DNA from: Diaporthe sp. PMI_573
Lineage: Eukaryota; Ascomycota; Sordariomycetes; Diaporthales; Diaporthaceae
DNA length: 64,000 nucleotides
Reading direction: 5' to 3'
Assembly (NCBI GenBank): GCA_021399435.1
Contig: JAJTUP010000012.1
Location: 558,001 to 622,000, forward strand
How positions within the stretch are numbered: position 1 is the stretch's first letter; the number at the start of each line of letters is the position of its first letter. Made by a program: the position numbers and the translations under genes. The notes under the pieces are model-generated. The model was not told where the DNA came from and made no database searches. It saw only the letters and a program-made list of their open reading frames with translations. Of the stretch, positions 49,487-61,200 are shown one piece after another.

Positions 49487-51114
49487 ATGTTCGCAAGGGC
49501 GCTCTCGGCGCGAGCTGGCCTAACAGCATCAGCGTGCTGCCGGCCCTGCAGAGCCACCGTCATGTCTCCTCTCAGAGCCAAGATCATGGAGCAGCAACCA
49601 GGCTCAAGAACACTTGTATGCCCACCAAAACACCGATCCTTTGGCCAATTCACCCAAGCTGACACTCTGTGCAGTCCTCTTTATCGTCGTCAGCAGAAAC
49701 CTGGAAACCACAGAAGGGTGACGAGCCCGAAGATGTCGTCTTCACCAGCCTATATGGCCTCCGGACGATCGAACTCAACCGACCGTCGAAACTCAACTCC
49801 CTCAACGGATCCATGATCCGCAAAATAGCACCGCGACTCATAGAATGGCAGAAATCAGACATGGCCAACGTGGTTGTCATGAAGGGCGCAGGCCATGCTC
49901 TGTGCGCCGGAGGGGACGTCGCGGCCCTGGCAAAAGCAAACATGACAGGAGAACAGGGCCAAAGGTCGTCGGATGACTACTTCGCGCTCGAATACAAGCT
50001 GGATCACCTCATCGCGACCTACCAGAAGCCGTACATCTCCTTCATGGACGGATTCACCATGGGTGGTGGCGTTGGCCTAAGCATCCATGCGCCGTTCAGG
50101 ATAGCGACGGAGCGCACTGTTTTCTCAATGCCCGAGACCACGATTGGGTTCTTCCCCGACGTTGGCGCTTCATTCTTCCTGCCACGCATGCCTGGCGCAG
50201 TGGGCACCTACCTCGCCCTGACGAGCGAGCGACTCAAGGCCGCGAACGTGCTCTACGCAGGCGTCGCCACACACTACCTGCACTCCACCACGCTTCCGAT
50301 GCTCGAGCAACGGCTCGCGGAGCTCAGATTTAGGGATTTCGACAGCCTAGAGAAGCGGCTGTCGCTCATCAATGACGCTATTGAGGAATACTCGACCGGA
50401 CTGCCACACGACCAGCCCATATTGCTGGGAGGTGAGCTGCGCAAGGCCATCGACCGGTGTTTCTCGAAGCCCACGGTCACCGAGATCGTGCGCGCCTTGG
50501 AGGAGCAACCAGAAGGACCACTGAAGGGCTGGGCGAACAAGACCATTGCGACACTGAGAGCAAGGTCACCGACGTCAGTCCATGTGACGTTGAAGCAGAT
50601 GCAACAAGGCCGAGAGTGGAGCATTGCCGACACGTTCAAGCGGGAGCACCAGATCGCTGCCAAGTTCATGCGGCACGGTGACTTCACCGAGGGCGTGAGG
50701 GCACAGCTCCTCGACAAGGACAAGAACCCCAAGTGGCAGCCGGCAAGCCTGGACGACATCCGGGAGGAGGACAACGTCACGCAGCCGTTCTTCGAGATCT
50801 CACACGATGTTGCACCGCTGCAGCTGTTGACAGACGAGGACTACGCCGAGTACCCATGGAGGAGATTCGGGATCCCAACTGAGGACGAGGTGAAGTATCT
50901 CGCCACAGTAAAGAGCTACACGCAGAACCAGATCGTGAACGCCTTTTCTGCGCAGAGGAATGGCAAGCAGGGCGTGCGTGAGGTTGTTAGCGAGATTGTG
51001 GCCAGGAAAACAAAGGTGATCCCGGGGAGCAACATTGCGAAATGGGTCGAGGAAGAGGAGCAGACGGATGCTCCAGAAGAGGTGGTTGAGGAGAAGACAG
51101 ATCCTCAGCTGTAG
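49487..51114 (+). CDS. ehd3: 3-hydroxyisobutyryl-CoA hydrolase, mitochondrial (2 exons)
   Basis: Exons 49487-49615 and 49675-51114 join to 522 residues with a 59-nt intron (GTATGC...GTGCAG, branch GCTGAC). The enzyme hydrolyses 3-hydroxyisobutyryl-CoA in valine breakdown, in mitochondria. Seen directly: an Arg/Ala-rich presequence, then an enoyl-CoA hydratase/isomerase fold with IELNRPSKLNSLN, the oxyanion-hole segments GAGHALCAGGDV and DGFTMGGGVGLS, the HIBCH-specific MPETTIGFFPDVGASFF that carries the catalytic Glu/Asp, and a C-terminal HIBCH extension. The acidic tail (EEEEQTDAPEE) is unusual but disordered. It is close to the length of fungal homologues (about 500). Confidence 0.94.
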
Positions 51115-51569
51115 AGTGGTGCAGAGACTGGGCCTCGATGAACAGCATGCACGAGTGATATATTCTGCGGTGTGCATGTTATTGTAAAACCTCCAAAATA
51201 AATACAAGTGCTGGGTTTGTGTATGTTGACGATGGCTTCAATTTGCCACGCGATGCAAAAGCGCTAGCGGAATTAAACCATGTTATTCTCGAATGCGGCC
51301 AAAGCTGGGGGGATGCGGGGTGATGAATAGAACAGGCCGTGTTGATGAAAAGCTCACGGCGGTAAGGCTTGGCCTACTTGTGATAGAACGCGACAGTTTA
51401 CTACCTAAGCTGTCGGCGGCGACATGGTGTCCAATGCTTGAGTCATTAGGTATTAGCGCCCGTGCTGCTCCGGGGTATAAAAAGGAGCTCCGGCCCCCTT
51501 CGAGAGAAAGATGTCGAGATTCCTCTGCCTCTTCTGCTTGATTTGTATCGGCATTTGATGAGTGGGATG
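51115..51569. other. 3' region of the HIBCH gene
   Basis: Contains AATAAA at 51197-51202, 83 bp after the stop, as likely poly(A) signal. No gene is seen here. Confidence 0.55.
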
Positions 51570-52520
51570 GCTGCCTTCTGAGACGCCGGAGCTGTCCTGA
51601 AAGTCCAAGTGCCTAAGTCCGATCGACCGTGGACATCAGTTGGGCGCGACCAGGCCTAGCACCCTAGGAAACGTCATTCCTCTTATCGCTGCCGTTATCA
51701 CCCAAACCGTGTGGAGACCCGTTGTCTGAGCGGCCGTTGCTCTAGGTCCGGCCCCCTGCCCCCCTGCCTCGGCGAGGTACCTGCGTCCCGTCTCAGTGAG
51801 GCTGACCCTGCTGGGAGCTACCCCTGCCCGCCTTTCACGTCCGTCCCGCCTGCAGCTGTCGGCCAGCTCCTTCCTCGTCGCGTCGTTTTTGTTTGTACCA
51901 GTCCGCACAGCGGGCGTTTCGCGATACCTCCCACCCGATCGTCGCCTTCAGACCCTTCCATCCCCTCTCCTCTTGAGTCTATCAACACCCACTGCAACGT
52001 CTTTTCGTACGTACAATTGCCTCCACGAGGGACTGCAGCCACTGTGCAACACATCTGAAGGGGGTTTTGAACCATTCGCGTCGTTGTTGGCCCAATTGGA
52101 CCCGATCTATTTACCGCGGTCAGCCGGCCACCGCCACGACCTGTACCCTGGCACGGCACTGCAAAATATCCACTCCACAGCTAAAGGACGCGTGAGAGCG
52201 ACGAGACGAGACGCGACCTTCGTGGCAGCAAACCCAGACCAAAGGCCCCAAACCACTTACCGGCCTTTAATTGCTTTTCCTTCCATACAACTGCATTCAA
52301 ATCCACCAGACCCATTTATTGTTAACCTTTCCTTCCAACTCTTGTTACCTAACGCGTCCGGCCTGCACGACAATACCGTCGCCCACCCACCAACTTCCTC
52401 TCTTTGTCCTTGTGTTTCTGTCCTCCCCCGGACACGTACAGCAACACCCGGTTCCACCGCTCCTCGCCAGCCTTCACCAGCATAGTCTTCGTCGCCACGG
52501 TGCCAGAGGGTCTACCTTGC
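51570..52520 (+). promoter_or_regulatory. ATG-free leader region of the Spt21-like gene
   Basis: No ATG occurs on the plus strand for 951 nt, where about fifteen would be expected by chance, while CAT occurs about ten times. The stretch is pyrimidine-rich in its second half. It is best read as a long 5' leader kept clear of upstream start codons, though the transcription start is not visible and a promoter part is surely included. Confidence 0.6.
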
Positions 52521-52547
52521 ATGCATGTACAACCATTGAACGGCTGA
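52521..52547 (+). CDS. uORF abutting the Spt21-like start codon
   Basis: An eight-codon upstream frame (MHVQPLNG) ends in TGA at 52545-52547, and the main ATG begins at 52548 with no gap (TGAATG). A second start four bases in, at 52525, opens a frame of four codons that ends at 52539. Such spacing suits termination-reinitiation control; whether it is translated is unknown. Confidence 0.55.
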   Translation: MHVQPLNG

Positions 52548-55500
52548 ATGTCGTTCCCCAACCCCATGGGCTCCCAGGGAGGCGGCCCCTGGGCGCCGCA
52601 GTACCATTCTCACGGCCTTCCGCCGCCGGCACAACCTCCTCAAGAGGCTGAGGGCACGCAGATGCGGCCCATGGGACGTAAGCTCATGACTGCGCTCTAC
52701 TCGACCTCGTCCCTGTCCCAGGCTCACCTTTTACTCTACAGTCAAAGTCAATTACACCTTCGAGAGGGACCAACAAAACTGCCTAGCACGCTGGCCCCGC
52801 GTTCTGCAAATACAAACAGCACCCATCGATGAGAGGACCACGATCGGCGTTGTCGACTTGAGAATATGTCTGCAGGCTATTGCCCAGTGCAGCCCCGAGA
52901 TCGTCAACCAGCCTGACAAAGATTACGCCGTATACGCCTTGGACTATTCCGAAGACGACGTCCCACTGGTCGGTCAGGGAATGCTGTCGTGGGGGCTCGA
53001 CCAGGCGGTAGCCAGCCCTGAGCAGAAACTGGTTACCGGACGCGTTACCAAGAACATGCTTGCCATCTTTGGTAACGGCGTCAAGGAGACATTGGAGGTT
53101 AAGCTAAAGCTCAACTCCGTCCCGAGGATGCAGCGTCCGCAAACTTCACACAACCCCGAGATTCAACGAGGCTACGGAAGCAATGCCCCAACCCCTACGC
53201 CGACTGACGCGGCCAGTGAATGGACGTCTTTCATCCAGTCAAACCCCGGTTTTGGTCGCCCAGTGAGTGGCCCCTCGGCGCCCAGTCCAAACCTCGCTCC
53301 TGTAAGATTTGGAACACCAGTTCAGGTGCCCAGCCCGGCTCCAGATGCGCGTTCAGATCACTTTGCATCGCTGCCTGCAGCACCCACGCCTCCACCCTCG
53401 AATGTACCAGGGTCTCAGCCGACGGCACCAATGTCCTCATTTGGCCCGGCTCCGGAAACTACATCTACGACATCAAAAAGCAATGGGTCTGGGGCACCTG
53501 CACCAACGAAGAAACCCAAGCGGTCTTCGTCAAAAGCACCCAGTAAGAAGAAGACGGGAAACCCTAGAGGCAGGCCTCCTAAGCATCCTCGACAGGACGC
53601 TGGCGACACGTCTGCAATCGAAGACGCGACAGATGGAGACGAGCCCTCCAAAAAGAAAAGGGCGAAGACTACCAAGGCCGACTGGCCCAAGGGGGCTCCA
53701 TTAGACTCCGCTTCTGGATCCTTGCGAGTCGCTGCCAGTACGTCAGGTTCTCTGCGTACCATGAGACCTGCCGCATCTGGCGGCGGTGGGGTTGGAGGAA
53801 GCCACCTTCAGGAAGTCCCTCGTGCACCAACACCCGTACCTGGTCAAGCCCCTCCTCGTCCGCTCTCCAAATCATTATCCCAGAGCGGTGCAGCACCGTC
53901 TAGAAGACCGTCCGTCCTGGGATATGATGGTGCTACAAGATATCAAGTCTTTGACGGTGGTATACCCGGACCACCAGGTCAAGACGCTCGGTCACCCTCA
54001 GAGTCCGTTGCGCAATCACCACACCAAGCTTACACACCCGAGGAGAGCCCTGCGGATATCGGTTCTAGTCCTCCGGTACCGAGATCAGCTCACTCCATGC
54101 GGTCTAGCCCGCCGCTTTCCAGTCCTGTTCTGCCACCGATGCCAATGCCTCAGCCAGATTCTGGCTTCATGAGTGGTGGATTTGACTCCATTGCCGATTA
54201 CGATTATATTCCTCTGGCAAACTCACTACCCCCAAGGTCAGAGGATCCTGGAGTTTTAGAAGCCGCACGACCCGCACCACCAAACAGGCCGAAAACAGGC
54301 TCGAAGCCGGGAACCATGGTTATTGAACAGGTGTGCCCTGGGCCTCCAGAGTTGCTTCCAAAGAAGAGCATCTACAGGCCCAAATCCAGCTCCCAAGGGC
54401 TCAGTAAAAAGTCTCGAGGAACCGGTACGAAGGCAGTGGCGTATCCGTTGAAGAGAGCAAATACTGAGCCAAATCTTCAACGACAGGAAACGCCCGTTGA
54501 ACCGACTGGCCCGCCGTCAGTACCACAACTGCCCTCGGAGCTCGAGACCGTCGAAAAGGATGGATCACGAGCGGGTCCGGTGATGGAGCCTGCGCAAGAG
54601 CCAGAGCGTGACTCAGCCAGTGAGCCAGCAAGCGAACTAAAGACATCTGAACCTGCTGCTCTCCCGTCGATTGAAGACCCCGAGGATGGCATTTTGCGCC
54701 TGTTGGATCAGCCTCTCGCTGATGGCTTGCCCATGCCTGACGAAGTGGAAGATGCGCACGAGTTGCCAGCAATGTCGGAGCCGCCACAAATCCCTTCTCC
54801 TCAGCCAATGACCGCAGAGGCTCCTGTTCCAGCGCCCAAGCCGTCTGTTGCGGCAAGTGATCCTGGTTTGCCTGAGCCCACCAATCTGCCCTACTTTTGT
54901 TTTGAAGAAGAGGAAGAACAGGGTCCGCCGAGCAAGAACTTTTCCCGGAAACAGTCGATCAAAGCAAAGCTAGAGAAAGCAATCGAGGCAGGGCAAATGC
55001 CAACTTTCTGCTCGAACTGCGGCGCCATAAGTACACCGACCTGGCGCAAAGTCTTCTCGCAACACTGTGAAGGAAGCCCCGAATTCCCTGTGTTCTCTGA
55101 TAAGCCCGGTTGCATTACAGCCATCATTATCACGAAGCGGGACGAGAATGAGAAGCCCCTAGAGTACCAGGTTATCAAGAAAGCCCTTGGGCCAACTGAG
55201 GACAAAGCCAAATGGAATGAAGATATGCTCTGTAACTGTAGGTTCCTTTCTTAACGGCCTTGCCCAATGAGCAACGGACTGACGGTCAACAGCTTGTGGG
55301 ATTTGGCTCAGCAAGTTCAAGACTCACCGACCTGAGGACAGGTGGGAGAGTGATCCGGCTCAGCTTGGTAAACCGCGCAAGAAGGGCAATGGCAAATCTC
55401 GTCCCAAGAAGGCCAAGGCGCAGAACAAGGGATCGGCCAATCTGACTTCCGAGGCTTATTTTACAACGGACCCGATCGGTCCGGGTGATGAGGGCTCGTC

Positions 55501-56596
55501 GCCTGAAAATGGTGACGAGGTCATGCTGTTACCGACGACCGAACCACCCAGTCGTGAGCGGGGCTCGAAGTCACAGTCGGCTGGTCCAGCGGATTCTTTC
55601 GGTAGTTCCGACCGTCGGGCTTCGTCTAAATCACACGATAACGGCGAGGCTCAGGGCCCTGCCGTTCCGGAGGATGAAGATTTAGGGCGGACCCGTCGAC
55701 TCTTGTTTCCCTCTCCTAAGAAGGATGGCCAGCCCAAAGTGCTTGGCGAAGTTGCCATCAATGTCGTGAAGACATCACCCTCATATGAGAGATCCAAAAA
55801 AGTGGTTATGGAGCAGGAGAACATGCATTTGGATATCGGGGGGGACCTGAAGCTCCTTGGTACGCCAAAGTCCGCCGCCCGTGGCGCGCACGTTGATGAT
55901 GATATGGCGGATTTGTTTGGTACGCCTCCGCGCCCGTCAACGCCACCTCCCAAGGAGAGGAGCAATGGCCATTTCAAGACGCCTACGCGACCAACGCCAA
56001 GTCATCGACCGATAACTAGGAGTGTGTCCAAGTCGATACGATCGGCGCGCTCGGTCGCCAAGTCACCAGGGCATGCCCTACATGCTCTGCAGCAAACGCC
56101 TACCAAGACACCACGAGTATCGAGTGCCATGAGGCACAACGCACAGCGGTACGATCTTAACAGTCATTCAATCCAACACGTTCACGCGCATTTCTCCCTT
56201 GACAGTGATATGGCCATGTTCAGCGAAGCGCATGGCCTATCAGCAGCCACCGGCGACTTCGACTTGCCCTTCTCATCGACACTGAACCAGCTCTTGTCGG
56301 AGGCTCATGACTTCACCACGGGATCCTCGGCACATGGCCTGGGCGACCTGGACCTCGCAAGCTTGCCGAACCTGGACAGCGACGCGGTGCTGTCGGGGCA
56401 CCTGGAGGGGCTTGATTTTGGCCATTTCCTGACGACCGACGCGGTGATGCCTAGCTCGCCACCGTTGATCAGCAGGAATGGCGGAGGGGCGCACGCGTCC
56501 TTTGGGGCGGCTTCTCAGACGGGCCTGGACGGCGAGGGCGTCTCGTGGGAGAGCTTCGGTGAGGTAATGACGGCGGACGCTGGAGACGGCGAGTGA
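52548..56596 (+). CDS. Spt21/Ams2-like protein with GATA-type zinc finger (3 exons)
   Basis: Exons 52548-52677, 52742-55237 and 55293-56596 join to 1,309 residues. Introns are 64 nt (GTAAGC...CTACAG) and 55 nt (GTAGGT...CAACAG). Spt21 in budding yeast and Ams2 in fission yeast drive histone gene transcription and silencing; this role is inferred here. Seen directly: the N-terminal Spt21/Ams2 domain (LKVNYTFERDQQNCLARWPR, then IGVVDLRICLQAIAQ); a very long Pro/Ser-rich disordered region with AT-hook-like KKTGNPRGRPPKH and basic KKKRAKTTK patches; a GATA-like finger with CSNCGAISTPTWRK near residue 800 and its second pair CNSC followed by GIWLSKFK, about 70 residues later; and a disordered tail with a repeated LFGTPPRP/LLGTPKS pattern. 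The second intron interrupts the second Cys pair. Confidence 0.88.
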
Positions 56597-57092
56597 GGCG
56601 CATGACTAGATGAGGACTGGCGGTGTTCAATCCTCTCTGCTTGGCACTATTTGTTTTTAGTATACTGTGTTTGAGCCCATCATTGCCGGGACATTATTTT
56701 GCATTTGGCGTTGGCAGCAGGGCTGGTTCTTATTTTCGAAGATCATCGGCCTGGGGGCGATTGGGAGCGAATAGGGATTGTCCAGACTTTCAGCACTTTT
56801 TTTTTTTTAGCACTTCAGGAACGGGAGCAGTTGCTCCCTGACGCAGCACGTCGGCCGACGTAGATCTTAGTGACGAGGCATCAGAACCCAAAATACACAT
56901 CTAAAAAGATCTCTAGGAATGGCCATCTCTATTGTAATCACAATTCTTGTTTGATGTCCACAATTGGAACAAGTAAACACAGAGACGTCTACTGCGGCGA
57001 ATGTGGCTGTTGTGTACGTCGAACACACGATGCCATTACAAAAGGTGCCAAAAGCTCACAAGAGTTCGGTAGTGTTTGCTCACAGGGCAATA
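56597..57092. other. Convergent intergenic region
   Basis: Holds the 3' UTR of the Spt21-like gene and the end of whatever is transcribed leftward past rfa3. A T-run lies at 56799-56808. No other feature is visible. Confidence 0.5.
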
Positions 57093-57614
57093 TCATCTCT
57101 CATCACCCGGGAGCACCTTGTCTGTGTCCGCAGTACGAGCAACACGCCACCGCCCAGAGTCATCCATGAACAACCGGGCGTATGTCCTCCCACTTCTGGC
57201 CTGCTTCGTGATGCCGTTGAAGATGGATCCCAAGAGATCCGGTGACGGTCCAAGAGCTACGTTCCTCCTGACCCTGCTGATTCCTGCCGGTGCGGGCTCT
57301 CTTGTTGGTGTCCGCTTCTTGCTGCTGAGGTTCCCGTAAGGCTGGTCCTCCGTGGTTAAAAACATATCATTTGGCCCAGAAAGGGCTGGAAAGGGTCGGT
57401 TTCGCCTCTGTTGTGGTCCCGTTGACGGGGGCGGCGGGACCGCCTCTCGGCCGAGATCAAGCCTGCTAAAGTCACGCTCCAAGCCATCTCCAGCATTCTC
57501 GTTGACCCTCCTGTCCCGACCCCGAGGCCGATAACGCTGACATTGCGATACAGAGTCAGAGGGCCCGACCGAGACGAGCCCTTGGCTGCTGCTATTGTTG
57601 CTGCTGGTGGGAAG
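57093..57614 (-). CDS. Possible coding extension or unrecognised gene downstream of rfa3
   Basis: Immediately after the rfa3 TGA (57617-57615) the same frame stays open for 173 codons before its own stop at 57093-57095. The predicted peptide looks protein-like in its second half (PDLLGSIFNGITKQARSGR, then YARLFMDDSGRWRVAR) rather than low-complexity. It lacks an ATG at its start; the first in-frame Met is about 90 codons in. It could be the last exon of an unseen gene, a stop-codon readthrough extension of Rfa3 (context TGA CTT), or chance. No peroxisomal targeting signal ends it. I do not recognise a family. Confidence 0.35.
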   Translation of the reverse strand, partial: LPTSSNNSSSQGLVSVGPSDSVSQCQRYRPRGRDRRVNENAGDGLERDFSRLDLGREAVPPPPSTGPQQRRNRPFPALSGPNDMFLTTEDQPYGNLSSKKRTPTREPAPAGISRVRRNVALGPSPDLLGSIFNGITKQARSGRTYARLFMDDSGRWRVARTADTDKVLPGDER

Positions 57615-58294
57615 TCAGTGGGTGGCGGCGGCGCCGAAGAGCTCCCCGTACTTCTGGGAGACCTCCACGACGTGCTGGTAGACGCCCAGGTCTGTTCGTT
57701 TTGACGTCAGCGCGACTTGATCATGATGAAGGTAATCACGTGATAACTTGATCGTCCCAAGGCTCCATGTTGCTGCATGGGTTGATTGATGGGGAAGGCG
57801 AGAACCCTTCGCGCCGTTCGTCCGGGGATCGGATTAGCTGCAGCAACTGGGGGGGAACGTACCGACGCCGGCACCAAGATCCAGGGAGTTTAGCGCCCGG
57901 ATGGACAGGTCTGGATTGACCTTGCCGATGATCTGTACCGCGTTTCCATTGGAAAGGTGGGCTTCCTGTAAAGGTTGGGGACCTCCCAATATCAGCTGGC
58001 TGGGTCCGAGCTCAAACAAAAAAAAAAGAAAGAAAAAAGAAAGAAAAAAAAAAGGCTGTGAAACTCGCATGACTGGAATACGGGACTTGGGGGGGGGGGG
58101 GTTTGGGATGGCACAAAAAAAGTTGGAAGAGATCGTTCACGTACACGATTTAGGTGGGCGGTGATGTTGCCGTCCGCGTCTATGACTGCGACCTCTCCCC
58201 GAAGCTGGACGACCCGGCCGACGACGATGACATTGCGGCCCCGGTACGAGTCCAGGTAGGGCGCGGTGATACGCGGCGTCGGCTGGGACTCCAT
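57615..58294 (-). CDS. rfa3: Replication protein A small subunit (Rfa3/RPA14, 3 exons)
   Basis: Exons 58294-58145, 57965-57863 and 57691-57615 join to 109 residues. The introns are long for this genome (179 and 171 nt), both with GTACGT donors and CAG acceptors. Rfa3 is the smallest subunit of the single-stranded DNA-binding RPA trimer used in replication, repair and recombination. Seen directly: TPRITAPYLDSYRGRNVIVV at the start of a single OB fold, QLRGEVAVIDADGNITAHLN, NGNAVQIIGKVNPDLSIRAL and the C-terminal trimerisation helix YQHVVEVSQKYGELFG. Length matches fungal Rfa3 (about 105-122). It is a functional partner of the Tof1 pathway encoded at the other end of the window, though far away. 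Confidence 0.92.
58015..58101. repeat. Homopolymer tracts in rfa3 intron 1
   Basis: An A-rich run with occasional G (58015-58053) and a run of 13 G (58089-58101) lie within the 179-nt first intron. On the transcribed strand they become a T-rich run near the acceptor and a C-run. Confidence 0.85.
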
Positions 58295-61200
58295 GCTGGC
58301 CGAGAATGAGCTTGGTGGCTAGTGACCGCGGGCCGTGGTGGATGCAGGTGTTCGGGATCTGGTCTGGGGGACAGACAATTCGGGGGGGGGTGAGAGAGAT
58401 GTCTGCTCAATATGCTTCAGCCACCCAGGGCTCACGATGGAGTATAGGGCAAACAGCAGCAAACGTACCAGTGCTCAACACACGTGGGTTGGCAGGATGG
58501 TTCAGGGGTGGGTGTGTGGGGCTTCGAGGCGGGAGCTTGATTGTTCTCGGCCGTGTCTGTCAGAGCTGGCTGGTCTGGTTGCAGATTATGACTTGGAAAT
58601 GACGGGAAGGTGACAAAATTGGTGATGGGGGGGGATGTGATGACCAGGACGCGACCTGCGCGCCCGGGGACTACGTGCGTTGCGTGTGGCTCCACCCAAG
58701 CGAGAGTTTTGGTTGACTGCGGGGTGGGGTTGTCTGGCTGGCTCCAAGGGTCCAACCCGCGGATTGCATTGGGTTGATTATTGTGTGCGAACAGTCTGTG
58801 ACCGCACCGTAGACCAATAATCTAGAGAAGAACACTTCCGGCCTTGAGGATGGGTATCTATCTACCCACTGCCTGGTTGACAGGGCGTTCTGACTTGGTA
58901 TACACACCACGCGAGCCACAGACAGGGCTTGGCCTCGAGGCACGAACATGCATCTATCACAGTACCGTCACGGTGCAATTGACCACCCGCCAAGGCTCGA
59001 CATGTGTCCTGCCAACCTTGGAAAAGCATATCTATGTCTGACCTGTTGTCAGATATCAAAATCTAGGGAGGCTCGTGAGGATCTGTAAGACATCTGCCTG
59101 CCTGCCCAGGTGCTAGAGGTAGATGAATACGTGACGCGGGGCAGGCAGCCGGGCATTCTAGGCGTGCCAACTGACAGGGTCCTCCTAGAACCCCTTGCGA
59201 ACGGAGGGGCCATCGGAGGCAGAGCTCGATCAGGGACTGGCTGACCGGTTGCTTTTCTGTCCTGATTTTTTTTCTTCCTTTTGACAGCCGACAGTGGGTT
59301 CGAGCAGAACTTTGCCACTGGGGAACAGTCCAATTCATAGTGAGAGCGGACGCTACTACGGTGTGGTGCTTGCCACTGACATGAAAGCAGCACGAGCAGT
59401 CATTCTTCCTCCTGGACTGCTGGAGGGGCAGAGGGGTTAGAGGGCAGCACAACAACAGTTAGCAATCTACCACCTACCAAGACACCAAGACTGTACAGTA
59501 CAAGGACGTCATTATGCAAAGGGCCGCTCTTGGCCCAACTGTTACGTCATGTCCCGGTTCTGACGACTCATGAAATGTCAATATCGTACGACCGTCGGTG
59601 ACTCCTAGTACTAATACCATCTTCGGCCCCTGGTGGGCAGAGAGTGTGTGCTGTGGTGTTCCTAGGTTGGCTGGTTGGCAGGCTTGCTCGGCCTGGCAGT
59701 GACGGTAGCCCCTGGAGGAAATCTACACTACCCGCGGCGCATATCATATCAAGTCCCGATGTAGTACTGTTATTCGACTACTGTGGTCGATGGTGGTATT
59801 AAAAGGCCCAATTTTCATCCAGGTGTTCCGTCATATGTGGATAGTGGAACTGGCGTGCTGGTATGACCCTGCCGACCCATGCGCCGACCATGGCGTTTAC
59901 ACGGTATTTCCCATTGTCGCCACACATCTCTCAGCCATACAACAACAAGCTACTGCCGGGTTAAACAATAGCTGGCACGCTAGATGAAGAGTCGCCGGGG
60001 GTGGTGGTTAACGGCAGTGAACGGCTGCCAGGTGCCAGGATCTCTTTTGGACCTGGGGCGCGAGAAGAAGGTGGCAAAAGCTCTCGTGGTCGCTAGCAAA
60101 ACATGGGAATCTTTGAATTCCCATGCTGACGTTGCCTCGGTCTGTGGTGGGTGAGCCCAGGGACTCCAGGGGCGGAGCTTAAACTTTTATACTTTCGCTT
60201 GACGCTCTGCCCCGGCCCGCCGTCCGATGCAGATGGCCACCCGCGAGCTCTTGACAGCCCAGCTCCCGCAAAAACGATCCCATGCCCCCGCTGCTTTTGC
60301 CCTGGCGTGCCCGGCCACCTGGTCTGTGCCTGGCCCTCAGGTATGTAGGTTTCGATGGATGTGCGGGAGTCCTGCTCGCGATCTCGATGTGTGTCTGCCC
60401 CAAACCGCTGAGCGACTTGTCCGACACGGACAAGATTACGTTACAGCAGAAATGCAGGTACGTACCTACCTGGCACTCTGGCTGTCTGGGTGCTGATCCC
60501 TGTTCAAAGCTGGCGTGGCTGTCATGGGCACGGCCAGGAGCTTTTGGTCCGTAGCTGGCCAAAAAGTTGGAAGCCGCCTGGGCGACTGGGCAGAATGGAG
60601 GAAGGTGCGCCTCCAGATCGGGACGCTTCCAAGTCCCAGCCCTGTCTCTTCCGCCACCGCATTCCCAAGCACGGCCGGGTTTGTTCTCAGCTGCTAGGGT
60701 CGACCTGCTCTGCCCTGCGTGCCTGCCTACTGGGCGTGCAGGCGTGCAGGCGTGCAAGGCGTGTTAGGCCGGAAGCCTGATTTGCCCAATGACAAAGGCA
60801 ACTCTCTTCCCAGCAAGTGCTGGCTGGCTAGGCCTGCTAGGTTGATGGGTGGGTGGGCTGCTGGGGGAGGGGGTGGCACAATACCAAGGAGGAGACCAGT
60901 GAGGTGCACGTGCCTGGCTGGGCAGATCATGTACTTCTGAGGTACCCCAGGTCCGCCACACCTAGACAGTAGCCGCGTAGGCGTGTGAAGTTAGAGCACG
61001 GATACGGAATCTGCCTCAAGGGAATAGCTCTAAGCTTTGGGACGCCTTTGGACCCCGCCCGTGGGCCGAGTGGGCCCGTGGTAGCTTCGACAGAGACAGG
61101 GACAGAGAGAGAGAGAGAGAAGGGAGAAGAAATAGACAGAGGGGACGCGACCTTGCAATTGTCAGAGCGGGAGACTGAAAGACTGCCAATGTCTTGATGC

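Noticed and set aside
43316..51114. Possible functional cluster of GH76, dihydroxyacetone kinase and HIBCH genes
   Set aside because: The genes belong to unrelated pathways, have mixed strands and an unrelated Sm D2 gene between them; this is ordinary gene order.
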